Below are positions 22,985-34,785 of a stretch of DNA of 64,000 nt, in pieces. Under the pieces are notes generated by a model. The model did not search any database, was not told where the DNA came from, and saw nothing but the letters and a program-made list of their open reading frames with translations. Both the position numbers and the translations under genes were made by a program. Source of the stretch: Zantedeschia hybrid cultivar (Eukaryota > Streptophyta > Magnoliopsida > Alismatales > Araceae); assembly GCA_030544215.1 (NCBI GenBank), contig JARZZO010000016.1, positions 37,904,001 to 37,968,000 on the forward strand. The letters run 5' to 3'. Position 1 is the first letter of the stretch; the number at the start of each line of letters is the position of its first letter.

Positions 22985-23744
22985 TATGATATTACTTAGC
23001 AAACACAAATTTAAGAATACAATGACTCTACTCTGTCATTCGTGCCCTATCTTATATAAGACTGCATACTACAATACATCGAAAAAACACAAATAAGAGC
23101 CAACTAATGTGGTAAAATTTTTATCGTAAATCAATTGATCGGCATACGATAAAAATTTTACCACATTAGGGTGCGGTCTCGATCGACAACTGCTTACCAA
23201 TAACTACAAATCTCCTCTTCGCCTAAAACTAGAAACACTAGCACTTCACCCTCAAGAAATCATAAAGATTCTAATCATGCAGTGTGCCCAATACTGTGAA
23301 CTAAACTAAGTATGGCTTCAAAAGGGTTCCACAATAGCATGAGAACTAGTGTTCATCATTTCAAGACAATCATTCTTTCATAAGGATAACATTTATTAAG
23401 CAGTTCTTTTTGTGGCTAAATTTTCTAAGTACTTTATCTGCATCTTATTAATTCTTAACTCGTATGCGTACGCCACCTATCATCACCATAGTCTTAGAAT
23501 GTAAAGACATGAGAATTATAATTTTAATCTAGCCAACTTATGTATATCCTATGCAAAAGCAGAATCAACCTTGTTGCATTATATATTCTAGGCCTACAAT
23601 ATTAATTCCCTATATTGTTAAACTATCAATCTACTTTTTCGTTTAAATTTTAATCAAACAATCTAATCATTCCAGCTTATTATAAAAATTAACATCTAAG
23701 TCGATAAGATAATTCCATGATCTTATAACTAATTAGAAACTCAA
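22985..23744. repeat. R3 dispersed repeat, copy 4, with a short inverted duplication
   Basis: R3 order as elsewhere. At 23115-23168 the word GTGGTAAAATTTTTATCGTA is followed about 35 bp later by its near reverse complement (TACGATAAAAATTTTACCAC), making a hairpin not present in the other R3 copies. Confidence 0.72.
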
Positions 23745-24280
23745 AACCGAAGGAGCGGAAATGTATCACCTTACTTGAAAGGAGATTCATCGAAATCCGA
23801 GATGTTGTTGAGCTTATGCTAAGCTGCCCCAATTTAATGACCCAACTACTCCCCTAAAAGTACAAATCTATGTTAAAGTTAGAAACCAAAGGAGCAGGAA
23901 TGTATTACCTTACCTAAAAGGAGATTCATTAAAGTCTAAGTTGTTGCTGAGATATTGTTGAGTTGCCCTCGATTTGATGCCTCTAACTACTTACTATAAC
24001 TTGCAAATCTTTTCTATGTTAAAGTGAGAAACCTAAGGAGAGAGTTAGACTATATCACCTTACCTAAAAGGAGATTCTTCAAAGTCTAAGTTAATGCTGA
24101 GACATTGTCGAGCTGCCCTCAAATTGATACCTCTTACATACTAGGAACTACAAATCTTATGTTAAAGTTAGAAACCAAGAGAAGAGCAGAAATGTATTAC
24201 CTTATCTTGAAGGAGATTCATCGAAGAATGATTTGCTGCTAAGATATTGTCGAGTTGCCCCCAAATTTTATGGCTCCAAC
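23745..24280 (-). repeat. R1 tandem block, four copies
   Basis: Copies near 23780, 23920, 24065 and 24210 with the fourth-copy variant GAAGAATGATTT and the target word GCTCCAAC at 24273-24280. Same order as the blocks at 9955, 11856 and 17215. Confidence 0.78.
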
Positions 24281-24655
24281 TAAGGGTGGCTACAAATCGA
24301 GCCTAGTCGAGCTTCAACTTGCTCAAGATCAACTCGACAAAGATTTTTCGAGTTCGAGCTTGAGCTCGAGCCTACCATAAGCTCATTTCGTGGGCTCGAA
24401 CTCGGCTTACTAGGAAAGGAACCCATCTCGAGCTGAACTCATTAGAACACTTTTAAGTTAACTCAACTAATAAGCTGAGTTCACCAGGCAAGAAATAGTC
24501 GAATCACTGAGCTTGGAAAGGTACAGTAAAAGGAGGCTTGAGATTTAAAGAGATAGTGGGGTGAAATTTTTGTAAAGTAACCAATGTCAGACTAAAAAGG
24601 CACAACTGTGAATCCCACCTGGGGGGAGTTGGCTCGATTCTCAGCTTGCTTGATG
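24281..24655 (+). mobile_element. hAT-type left terminus with D module, copy 4
   Basis: TAAGGGTGGCTACAAATCG follows GCTCCAAC directly; the CTCGAG zone and one D module follow to 24630, where sequence switches to the interior of an R3/R1 segment (ATAACTAATTAGAAACCC). No right end is present. Confidence 0.6.
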
Positions 24656-25148
24656 TTATAACTAATTAGAAACCCAACCAAAGGAGCAGAGATGTATCAC
24701 CTTGCTTGAAAGGAGATTCATCGAAGTCCGGGATGCTGCTGAGATTTTGCCAAGCTGCACTAATTTAATAACCCAACTACTCCCTAAAAAGTACAAATAT
24801 ATTATATGTTAAAGTTAGAAACCAAGGAGCATGAATGTATTACCTTACCTAAAAGGAGATTCATTGAAGTCTAAGTTGTTGTTGAGATATTGTTAAGCTA
24901 CCCTTGATTTGATGCCTCCAACTACTTACTAAAACCTACAAATCTTTTCTATGTAAAAGTAAGAAACCTAAGGAGGGAGAAAGAATGTATCACCTTAGCT
25001 AAAAGGAGAGCTGTTGAGATATTGTCGAGCAGCCCCCAAATTGATGCCTCTTACATACTAGGAACTACAAATCTTATGTTAAAGTTAGAAACCAAAGGAG
25101 GAGCAGAAATGTATCACCTTACCCGCCCCCAAATTATATGGCTCCAAT
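24656..25148 (-). repeat. R1 tandem block, shortened
   Basis: R1 copies near 24715, 24860 and 25005, with the fourth copy truncated ('TTACCCGCCCCCAAATTATA'), then GCTCCAAT at 25141-25148. A shorter derivative of the four-copy block. Confidence 0.72.
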
Positions 25149-25745
25149 CAGGGGTGGCTACAAATCGAGCCTAGTCGAGCTTCAACTTGCTCAAGCTCAA
25201 CTCGACGAAGATTATTCGAGATAGAGCTTGAGCCCGAGCCTACCATGAGCTCATTTTGTGGGCTCGTGTTCGGCTTGCCAAGAAGAGGAACCTATCTCGA
25301 GCTCAACTCGTTAGAACACTTTTAAGTTAACTCAGCTAATAAGATGAGTTCACCCAACTAGAAATAGTCGAATCACTGAGCCTGGAAAGGTACAGTAAAA
25401 GGAGGCTTGAGACTTAAAGAGATAGGGGGGTGAATGTAAAGTAACCAATGTCAGACTAAAAAGGCCCAACTGAATCCCACCTGGGGGGGGAGTTGGCTCG
25501 AGCTCGACTTGCAAGGAAAGGAACTCATCTTGAGCTCAAGTCGTTAGAACACTTTGAAGTTAACTCAGCTAATAAATTGAGTTCGCCCAGCTAGAAATAG
25601 TAGAATCGCTGAGCTTGGAAAGGTACAGTAGAGGGAGGCTTGAGATTTAAAGAGAAAGTGGGGTGATGTTTTTGTAAAGTAACTGATGTCAAACTAAAAA
25701 GGCACAACTGTAAATCCCACCTGGGGGGGTGTTGGGTGGAGGGTC
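25149..25745 (+). mobile_element. hAT-type left terminus with two D modules, copy 5
   Basis: CAGGGGTGGCTACAAATCG follows GCTCCAAT. Two D modules follow (25300-25490 and 25490-25745), the same two-copy order as at 17760-18365, so copies 3 and 5 share an immediate ancestor. Confidence 0.62.
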
Positions 25746-26437
25746 AACAACGTGCTCCCTATCGGGAATTGCTTACCAAGAACCATAATTCTCATCTCTA
25801 CCTAAAACTAGAAACATTGGTGCTTCACCCTCAAGGAAATCATAAAGAATCTAGTCATACAGTGTGGTTAGTACTGTAAAAACTAATTATTGTTTCACAA
25901 GGCTTACATGATAAGAATATTCAAACATTCACGGTGTTCATCATTTCAAGGCAATCATTCTTTCACAAGGATAACAATTTATCAAAGAATACTTTTTGTA
26001 ACTTAAGTTTCTTAGAATTTTTCTTCATCTCGTTAATTCTTAAGTAGTGTATGTGTGTCTTACAATGTATTATAAAGCCATAAGAATTACATTTTTAATC
26101 TTGCAAAATTATTTCTAAGGTAATAGAGAGGTTGCTCTTTCCCTTCTTCAAACATATGAGCCGGATGATGAAGGATCACAAATGTGATCTTTCTAAGGTA
26201 TTTTTTACTAATTTCATGAAAAGTATTTCATAATGTCTTTTTAATTAGTGCACAGCAATAATTATTAGCGAGTGATTTGTCTTTAATGTTTATTTTTTAT
26301 GGATGTGTATGAATTGCATTCATTTTTATTAACCATTCATTAAATAATATGTATACAATTGTTTCTGATCTTTTTCCTGATTTTTTTAATTTTTTATGAT
26401 TTTTTCTGACTTTTTTTGTTTTTTTTATTTTTTAATG
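25746..26437. other. Partial R3 followed by AT-rich boundary sequence
   Basis: 25760-26110 matches 18370-18720. After 26115 the repeat mosaic stops. 26115-26200 has an open stretch reading LLFPFFKHMSRMMKDHKCDL before a GTATTT, of unknown meaning; 26200-26437 is AT- and T-rich with no gene. This is the border with the tandem array that follows. Confidence 0.4.
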
Positions 26438-26542
26438 GGGCCGATCCAGACCGGCCAGCCTTCATCAGGATCGGCAGATCCGGCCGATCCAGATTGGATC
26501 GGATCAGGATCGATCGGTCCCGATTCGACCCGGAATTCCTTG
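26438..26542 (-). mobile_element. Truncated GGATCGG MITE at array border
   Basis: GGATCGG/CCGATCC-rich sequence ending CCCGGAATTCCTTG, the reverse complement of the MITE end CAAGGAATTCCGGG. Only this end is present; the other end is missing. The same half-element stands at each internal junction of the array (30146, 33468, 37935). Confidence 0.7.
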
Positions 26543-27260
26543 ATGGCTGGCAACAAGCCTTAAGTAATTCAGTCATCTCAATATTGATAGATAATGTTAT
26601 CAGAATATTATCACTGCAGCCATTGCAAAGTCTTATTCATTGATTTGAGGTTGGCATTGATGTGAAAGGAAAAATTCCTACTGTTGGCATATGGAGTTCA
26701 TGGCGAGCTTTCATGTGAATAATAATACAACACATTCATCAAATGAAGAATGGAAATAAAGTTAATTTTAAACTGATTGGTTGAAATAAAAATTACAATT
26801 TGCAAATTTGAGGCAAGATATTGACACCTGTTTTAACCGCCTTCTTCTTAGAAAGAAAAACTACATGCAACATTGTCATCAATATGCATTTACAAGCAAA
26901 ATTTGACAAGTCTATTTGAGATGATTTGCGGAAGCAATCACAAGATTCATAGTGACATTCATAGCAATTTATTAACAGATCAATGCAATAACATGAGCAT
27001 ACTAAATCCATGAAAAGGTGAAGTACCTCAATCATAACCCAACAAGAAAAAAACATGGACATTGTTTCACTATACATTATACAGTTCAAATCAATGACAC
27101 TTTCCAGCAAAAACAGCAACAATGCCAACAGTTGTTAGCAACATAAATAGCTACAATGATGTCAACCATCTTGACAGCCAACAACACCTTATCACATGCA
27201 TAAGGTAAATGCACTAGTGAAAGATTACTTTTAGAAACCATCAAAGAAGGAGTAACAAAC

Positions 27261-27625
27261 CTCCCTGCAATCTCCTGGCATGTACTAGTGATGTTAAAAT
27301 CTCCACGGTTCATTTGCAAGTACATAAGCAGCGAATTAGCACAAGAAATGGTTACTTGTCCTCATAACTTTCCAATATATGTCTGACTCGGGATACTTTG
27401 TCTTTTCTAACTCATGTGCAACATTGCAGTGCACAAAAAAGGTCAAATAAAACTTATGAATAAACAAACAAAAACAAATATAGCAAAGATGTTTTAAACA
27501 ATCAAAAACTAAGTTATTCGTAACTTATATGACAGCAAAGATGCAACAAGATTTCCATCACCGTAGTTGCCAACAATAAGATCTGAAGTGCCATGTAACT
27601 CTCCAGTTATTTCACTTGATGCATC
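27261..27625 (-). pseudogene. SUS: Sucrose synthase exon pair, unit 1
   Basis: Two exon remnants of sucrose synthase, the cytosolic enzyme that interconverts sucrose + UDP with UDP-glucose + fructose. The upstream remnant (27625-27511) reads DASSEITGELHGTSDLIVGN and on through YGDGNLVASLL. The downstream one (27428-27261) reads HELEKTKYPESDIYWK, then, after a stop where the family has Gln, MNRGDFNITSTCQEIAGR. These blocks match the diagnostic PDLIIGNYSDGN and HTDFIITSTFQEIAG regions around the start of the catalytic domain. A stop ends the first block, the second has a frameshift, and its acceptor reads GCAC rather than GCAG. The donor after the second block is intact. Clearly non-functional. 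Confidence 0.85.
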
Positions 27626-28373
27626 CTAATGAAGTGAACATGTTAACAAGGAATGCACCACAAAAATGAGGAAAGCAAAAACAGATGAAACTAAGCATGG
27701 GTATCATGAAATTGATTGCAGTCATGAAATCCTACCCTTTTACATCCTTTTTTATGTGGGAAATCCTAAACATGCTAGGAAACCTTAAAAAAAAATAGTA
27801 TACCAGCTTAGAGAGCATTTGGACAAGTTGTAGACCCACTTGGAATTGAAATTACCAAAATGAATAACATGACATCTTGAAGACACTCAAACATGAATAA
27901 GCATTGAAACCAAAAAACGACTGCACAGTCACGTGCACACTCAATTCATTCTATTGGCTTCCTTGTATATATTCCCAAATGACCAGGAACTATGTTAACT
28001 AACCATAATGGATGCTCATACCTCTTTTAGTTATTGATTGAAAATTGCATTAATTCACAGTGGTGCAAAATAGCCGCAAATCTAGGTAAGATCATGTACA
28101 TGAATAGTATTAGATTTGATGAAATAGCAATGTCAATTTGCTGATGTGCCTTCAATAATATGTTCTCTTGTTCAGGTCTAGGCCTGAGATCACCTTGGTT
28201 AGCTTGTCTAATCTCCCATGTTAATGCCATTCAGACCACCAAGTTTGGCCTCTAATATGTTTTCACCTCACCCACCTCTTATTCTCATCTTGTCCCTTCA
28301 CCCAAAGCCATATACCATTGGGCTGTAGAACACAAGAAGCAAGGTAAAAAAAATTAGCAGTATCTGTTCTTTT

Positions 28374-29330
28374 AAGCCCCTTGCCAGCCAGAAGCTGAAC
28401 AAAATATAATTCTTGGCAAACATTGTCAGGAGGCTTATACAAGAAAATAAGAGAGCTGGAAAAAATCGACCATAGAAAGATGGTGAGGTGGTACATTGAT
28501 ATATAAGGGTGTCCCATTTGAACACCGTTTCGAATTACCACTGTTATAGGCCTGCCACAAGTACTAAATGCAAGGGAGGGACACAAGGGGGAAAAATAGT
28601 AGTATCTGCTCTTTTAAGCCCCCTGCCAGCTAGAAGCTGGACAAAATATAATTCTAGACAAAATTAACAGGGGGTTTATCAAGAAAAAGGAATTAGAAAT
28701 CGAAAAAAAACAATCAGGAATACTTCAAATAGAAAGAAAGAGGGAGTAAGATTAGGTACAGTGGATAGCCAGCCATGAATGTGATCTCCAATTTCATATC
28801 ATTCTTTTTCTTCTCTTTTTCTTTGTTTTTTTAAGGGGATCATTTTTTAACCGTTCAGACCTACGACCTTGACCTGCAACAGCAATAACTACAAGCAAGG
28901 AAGAATAGTAGTAAGGGAGGGGCACAAGGAGGAAAAATAATAGTATCTGCTCTTTTAAGCCCCCTGCCAGCTAGAAGCTGGACAAAATATAATTCTTGAC
29001 AAAATTGTCAGGGGGTTTATCAGGAAAAACGAATTAGAAATCGGAAAAAAAAACAATCAGGAATAGATTCTAATAGAAAGAAAGAGGGAGTAAGATTACC
29101 TGGAGTGGATAGCCATGAATGTGATCTCCAATTTCATATCATTCTTTTTCTTTGTTTTTTTTAAGGGGGTCATTTTTGTACCGTTCAGACCTACGACCTT
29201 CACCTGGAACAGTAACAACTAAAAGCAAGGAGGAAGAAGAGGGAGTAGGTAGCACTTGCACTTTTAGGCCCCCTGCTTGCCAGAAACAGAACAATTTATA
29301 TATCCTCGATGAGTAGGACTATTCAAAAAA
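28374..29330. repeat. Four 60-bp hairpins, unit 1
   Basis: At 28374-28436, 28616-28677 and 28957-29017 the sequence begins AAGCCCC(C)TGCCAG and ends TTGTCAGGGGGCTT or near, with an inner CCAGCTAGAAGCTGG palindrome, so each can fold into a long hairpin. A fourth at 29266 has lost one arm. Each hairpin is followed about 100 bp later by a minus-strand splice-donor-like ACCT junction. Confidence 0.75.
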
Positions 29331-29738
29331 AAATAAAAGCAATACAAAAATTTAAAAAAAAAAACAAAAATATAGAAAGATGGAGCAATATCACCTAGGG
29401 GTGGACAGCATGATCTCCCACACATTTTAACCATTCATTTTCTTCTTTTTACCCCGGTGTTTTGAAAGGGCATACATAGGCATTTTAGTATCATCCAGAT
29501 TCCAGAGACAAGCTAGACAAATCCAAATTCCAGAGGCAAGGTAGAAAAATCCAAATCCCGGAGGCAAAGGTAGAAAAAAAAAAAGCAGTAGCGGTAGTAT
29601 ATGTTTCTCCACAAGTATTAATAGGGGACTAATTATTCAAAAAACAGGAAGAATTCAGAAATCGGGACATAAAATCAAAAACAGAATTTCATAAGATGCG
29701 ATGGGGAACAAGCAACGAAGATGAGATGGATTACTCAC

Positions 29739-30060
29739 CTGGGTTGGAGAAACATGATGCCCAGATGATAGTTAATCCTTTCCCACCCCAACGTGCCAGA
29801 TCGCCCGAAGCCACGGACAAACTTGTAAATTCTGGCGGCAGCATTGGTGGCGAACTGAGAGGTGGGCATGGATGCCCACGGGATAGAATCGCCGCCGTCG
29901 GACACGGCAGCAAGAAGATGATGGATGTCGGCCAGTGCGGTGTCCATTGTGAGAAATCGCGCCACCGCAGTCCGGTATTCCCACTCGAAATCCACCCTGC
30001 CGCGCGAGACCTCCTCCAAACCCTCGGAGGAGGGGGAGGCGGTCGTGAGAGGGCGGCGCT
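29739..30060 (-). pseudogene. Unknown exon module with splice donor, unit 1
   Basis: In one minus-strand frame, 94 codons run without a stop to a CAG/GTGAGT donor at 29739/29738. It includes FLTMDTALADIHHLLAAVSD and DGGDSIPWASMPTS. The start of the frame is a Leu codon (TTG), so the true exon start lies upstream. The four copies in this array have identical length and conservative changes, which supports this frame as the real one. I do not recognise the family. No membrane segment or known motif is evident; the composition suggests a soluble helical protein. Confidence 0.5.
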
Positions 30061-30924
30061 CGACCCAGATACGGCCGATCTAGATCAGATTGGATCGGGA
30101 TCAGCGGGTCCCAATCCTGGGACCCGATCCAACCCGGAATTCCCGGATGGCTGGCAACAAGCCTTAAGTAATTCAATGATCACAATATTGATAGATACTG
30201 TTATCAGAATATTATCACTGCGGTCATTGAAAAGTCTTATTCATTGATTTGAGGCTAGCATTGATGTGGAAGGAAAAATTCCTATTGTTGGCATGGAGTT
30301 CATGGCGAGCTTTCATGTGAATAATACTACAACACATTCATCAAATGAAGAATGGAAATAAAGTCAATTTTAAACATATTGGTTGAAATAAAAAATACAA
30401 TTTGCAACTTTGAGGCAAGATATTTCCATCTGTTTTAATTGTCTTCTTCTTAGAAAGAAAAACTACATGCAACATTGTCGTCAATAGCATTTCCAAGCAA
30501 AAAATGAGACTGTCTATTTGAGATGATTTGTGGAAGCAATCACAAGATTCATAGTGACGTCATGGCAATTTATTGACAGACCAATGCAGTTGAGACTGTC
30601 TATTTGAGATGATTTGTGGAAGCAATCACAAGATTCATAGTGACATCATAGCAATTTATTGACAGATCAATGCAGTAACCTGAGCATACTAAATCCATGA
30701 AAAGGTGAAGTACCTCAATCATAACCCAACAAGAAAAAAACATGGACATTGGTCTGTCAATGACATTTGCCAGCAAAAAGTGCAACAATGCCAATAGTTG
30801 TTAACAACATAAATAGCTACAATGATGTCAACCATCTCGACAGCCAACAACACCTTATCACATGCATAAGGTAAATGCACTAGAGAAAGATTACTTTTAG
30901 AAACCATTAAAGAAGGAATAACAC

Positions 30925-31289
30925 CTCCCTGCAATCTCCTGGTATGTACTAGTGATGTTAAAATCTCCATGGTTCATTTGCAAGTACATCAGCAGCGAAT
31001 TAGCACAAGAAATGGTTACTTGTCTTCATAACTTTCCGATATATGTCTGACTTGGGCTATTTTGTCTTTTCTAGCTCATGTGCAACGTTGCAGTGCACGG
31101 AAAAGGTCAAATAAAACTTATGAATAAACTAACAAAAATAAATATAGCAGAGATGTTTTAAACAATCAAAAACTTTGTGATTCCTAACTTATATGACAGC
31201 AAAGATGCAACAAGATTTCCATCACCGTAGTTGCCAATGATAAGATCTGGAGTGCCATGTAACTCTGCAGTGATTTCACTTGATGCATC
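30925..31289 (-). pseudogene. SUS: Sucrose synthase exon pair, unit 2
   Basis: The upstream remnant (31289-31173) reads ASSEITAELHGTPDLIIGNY and continues GDGNLVASLLSYKLGITK in one frame, the best preserved version in the array. The downstream remnant (31092-30925) has a TAG where the family has the Tyr of KYP, a TAA in the place of a Gln, and a frameshift before MNHGDFNITSTYQEIAG. The donor side after KLGITK lacks the expected extra G in every copy, so splicing at that junction was probably lost before amplification. Confidence 0.85.
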
Positions 31290-32027
31290 CTATTGAAGTG
31301 AACAACTTAAGGAATGCACCACAAAACTGAGGAAAGCAAAAACAGATGAAACTGAGCATGGGTATCATGAAAATTGATTGCAGTCATGAAATTCTACCCT
31401 TTTACATCCTTTTTTATGTGGGAAATCCTAAACATGCTGCTACGAAACCTTAAAAAAGACTAGTAGACCTGCTTAGAGAGCATTTGGACAAGTTGTAGAC
31501 CCACTTGGAATTGAAACATACCAAAATGAATAACATGACATCTTGAAGACACTCAAACTAAATACGCATTGAACTCAAAAAACTACTGCACAGTCACGTG
31601 CACACTCAATTCATTCTATTGGCTTCCTTGTATATTCCCAAATGACCAGGAACTATGTCAACTAACCATAATGGATGTTCATACCTCTAGTTATTGATTG
31701 AAAATTGCATTAATTCACAGTGGTGCAAAACAGCTGCAAATATAGGTAAGATCATTTACATGAATACTATTAGATTTGATGAAATAGCTATGTCAACTTG
31801 CTGATGTACCTTCAATAATATGTTCTCTTGTTCAGGTCTAGGCGTGAGAGCACCTTGGTAAGCTTGTATAATCTCCCATGTTAATGCCATACAGACCACC
31901 ACTGTGGCCTCTAATATGTTTCACCTCATCCACCTTATTCTCATCTTGTACCTTCACCCAAAGCCACACCATTGGGCTGCGGAGCACTAGAAGCAAGGGA
32001 AAAAAAATTAGTAGTATCTGTTCTTTT

Positions 32028-32641
32028 AAGCCCCCATGCCAGCCAGAAGCTGAACAAAATATAATTCTTGGCAAATATTGTAGGGAGGCTTGTCCAAGAA
32101 AAGAAGAGAGCAGGAAAAAATCGACAATAGAAAGATGGCGAGGTGGTACATTCATATTTAAGGTTCGAACACCATTCAGAGTTACCACTGTAATTGGCCT
32201 GCCACATGTACTAAAAGCAAGGGAGGGACACAAGGGGGAAAAATAGTAGTACCTGCTCTTTTAAGCCCCTGCCAGCAAGAAGCCGGACAAAATATAATTC
32301 TCCACAAAATTGTCAGGGGGCTTATCAAGAAAAAGGAATTAGAAATCGAAAAAAAAGCAATCAGGAATATATTCAAATAGAAAGAAAGAGGGAGTAAGAT
32401 TACCTGGAGTGGATAGCCATGAATGTGATCTCCCATTTCATATCATTCTTTTTCTTCTTTTTTTCTTTGTTTTTTTAAGGGGATCATTTTTGGACCGTTT
32501 AGGCCTACAACCTTGATCTGTAATAATAACAACTAAAAGTAAGGGAGAAAAAAAGAGGGCGTAGGTAGCATCTGCACTTTTAGGCCCCCTGCTAGCCAGA
32601 AGCTGAACAATTTATCCTCGATGAGTATTGTCAGGGGGCCT
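32028..32641. repeat. Three 60-bp hairpins, unit 2
   Basis: At 32028-32091, 32263-32322 and 32582-32641, equivalent in position to those of unit 1. The third begins GGCCCCCTGCTAGCC and ends TTGTCAGGGGGCC, a distinct subtype found third in every unit. Confidence 0.75.
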
Positions 32642-33065
32642 AGGGCCTATTCAAAAAAAAAAAAACCAATACAGAATTTTAAAAAAAAAAAGGAAAATAT
32701 AGAAAGATGGAGCAATATCACCAAGGGGTGGACAGCATGATCTCCCTCACATTTTAAACCATTCATTTTCTTTTTTTTACCCCGGTTTTTTGAAAGGGCA
32801 TATATAGGCATTTTAGTATCATCCAGATTCCAGAGACAAGGTAGACAAATCCAAATTCCAGAGGCAAGGTAGAAAAATCCAAATCCCAGAGGCAAGGTAG
32901 AAAAAAAAAAGCAGTAGCGGTAGTATATATTTCTCCACAAGTATTAACAGGGGACTAATTATTCAAAAAAGTAGGAAGAATTCAGAAATCGGGAAATAAA
33001 ATAAAAAATAGAAATTCATAAGATGCGATGGGGAGCAAGCAACGAAGATGAGATGGATTACTCAC

Positions 33066-33390
33066 CTGGGTTGGACAAACATGATGTCCAGACGACAGTT
33101 AAACCTTTCCCACCCCAACGTGCCAGATCGCCAAAAGCCACGGACAAACTTGTAAATTCTGGCGGCAGCATCGGCGGCGAAATGAGAGGTGGGCATGGAT
33201 GCCCACGGGATAGAATCGCCGCTGTCAGACACGCCAGCAAGAAGACGACGGGTGTCAGCCAATGCGGTGTCCGCTGTGAGAAATCGCGCCACCGCAGTCC
33301 GGTATTCCCCCTCGAAATCCACCCTGCTGCGCGAGACCTCCTCCAAACCCTCAGAGGGGGGGGAGACGGTTGTAAGAGCGCTGGCCCCTG
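33066..33390 (-). pseudogene. Unknown exon module with splice donor, unit 2
   Basis: The same 94-codon frame as unit 1 (VARFLTADTALADTRRLLAG; HFAADAAARIYKFVRGFW) ending at a CAG/GTGAGT donor at 33066/33065. Differences from other units are mostly conservative and there are no indels. Confidence 0.5.
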
Positions 33391-34154
33391 ATCCTGCCGA
33401 TCCAGATCAGATCGGATCGGGATCGGTGGGTCCCAAACCTGGGATCCGAGCCGACCCGGAATTCCTTGATGGTTGGCAACAAGCCTTAAGTAATTCAGTG
33501 ATCTCAATATTGATAGATACAGTTATCAGAATATTATCACTGCAGCCATTGCAAAGGCTTATTCATTGATTTGAGGCTGGCATCGATGTCGAAGGAAAAA
33601 TTCCTATTGTTGGCATGGAGTTCATGGCGAGCTTTCGTGAATAATAATATTCATCAATCGAAAAATGGAAATAAAGTTAATTTTAAACATATTGGTCAAT
33701 TTGAGGCAAGATATTGCCATCTATTTTAACCGCCTTCTTCTTAGAAAGAAAAACTACATGCAACATTGTCCTGAATATGCATTTACAAGCAAAAATCGAG
33801 ACTGTCTATTTGAGAAGATTTGTGGAAGCAATCACAAGATTGATAGTTACATCATAGCAATTTATTGACAGATCAATGCAATAACATGAGCATACTAAAT
33901 CCATGAATAGGTGAAGTACCTCAATCATAACCTAACAAGAAAAAAACATGGACATTGCTCCACTATTACATTAAACAGTTCAAATCAATGGCATTTTCCA
34001 GCAAAAAGAGCGACAATGCCAACAGTTGTTAACAACATAAATAGCAACAATGAGGTCAACCATCTCGACAGCCAACAACACCTTATCACATGCATAAGGT
34101 AAATGCACTAGTGAAAGATTACTTTTAGAAACCATTAAAGAAGGAATAACATAC

Positions 34155-34518
34155 CTCCCTGCAATCTCCTGGTATGTACTAGTGATTGTAAATCTCCACG
34201 GTTCATTTGCAAGTACATCAGCAACGAATTAGCACAACAAATGGTTACTTGCCCTCATAATTTTCCAATATATGTCTGATTCGGGATACTTTGTCTTTTC
34301 TAACTCATGTGCAACGTTGCAGAGCACAGAAAAGGTCAAATAAAACTTATGAATAAACAAACAAAAATAAATATAGCAGAGATGTTTTAAACAATCAAAA
34401 ACTTTGTGATTCCTAACTTATATCACAGCAAAGATGCAACAAGATTTCCATCACCGTAGTTGCCAATGATAAGATCAGGAGTGCCATGTAACTCTGCAAT
34501 GATTTCACTTGATGCATC
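34155..34518 (-). pseudogene. SUS: Sucrose synthase exon pair, unit 3a
   Basis: The upstream remnant 34518-34402 (HGTPDLIIGNYGDGNLVASL) and the downstream remnant 34321-34155 (ending in QEIAGR before GTATGT) repeat the pattern of unit 2, with the shared TAA in the second exon. Confidence 0.82.
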
Positions 34519-34785
34519 CTAATGAAGTGAAAAACTTAAGGAATGCACCACAAAAATGAGGAAAGCAAAAACAGATGAAACTGAGCATGGGTATCATGAA
34601 AATTGATTACAGTTCAAATCAATGGCATTTTCCAGCAAAAAGAGCGACAATGCCAACAGCTGTTAACATAAATAGCTACAATGATGTCAACCATCTTGAC
34701 AACCAACAACACCTTATCACATGCATAAGGTAAATGCACTAGTGAAAGATTACTTTAAGAAACCATTAAAGAAGGAATAACATAC

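Larger units (their letters stand above)
26543..30146 (-). repeat. Tandem array unit 1 (3.6 kb)
   Basis: The first of four head-to-tail units. Reading on the minus strand, it holds the unknown exon module (30060-29739), hairpins, an AT-rich middle with donor-like junctions, the two sucrose synthase exon remnants (27625-27511 and 27428-27261) and a final conserved stretch (26640-26543). It starts after one MITE half and ends in the next. Order and sequence match units 2-4 throughout apart from small indels. Confidence 0.85.
30147..33468 (-). repeat. Tandem array unit 2 (3.3 kb)
   Basis: Same order as unit 1: unknown exon module (33390-33066), three hairpins, sucrose synthase remnants (31289-31173 and 31092-30925). 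A short local duplication of about 80 bp repeats 'GACTGTCTATTTGAGATGAT' at 30508 and 30595. A truncated MITE marks its end (about 33397-33468). Confidence 0.85.

Noticed and set aside
4250..25148. CRISPR-like array of regularly spaced repeats
   Set aside because: Units are 140 bp and fully homologous with no variable spacers, and the sequence is clearly eukaryotic.
28160..28260. A further sucrose synthase exon reading RPRPEQENILLKAHQQ
   Set aside because: The peptide is reproducible between units but does not match the sucrose synthase region expected upstream of the identified exons, so I did not assign it.
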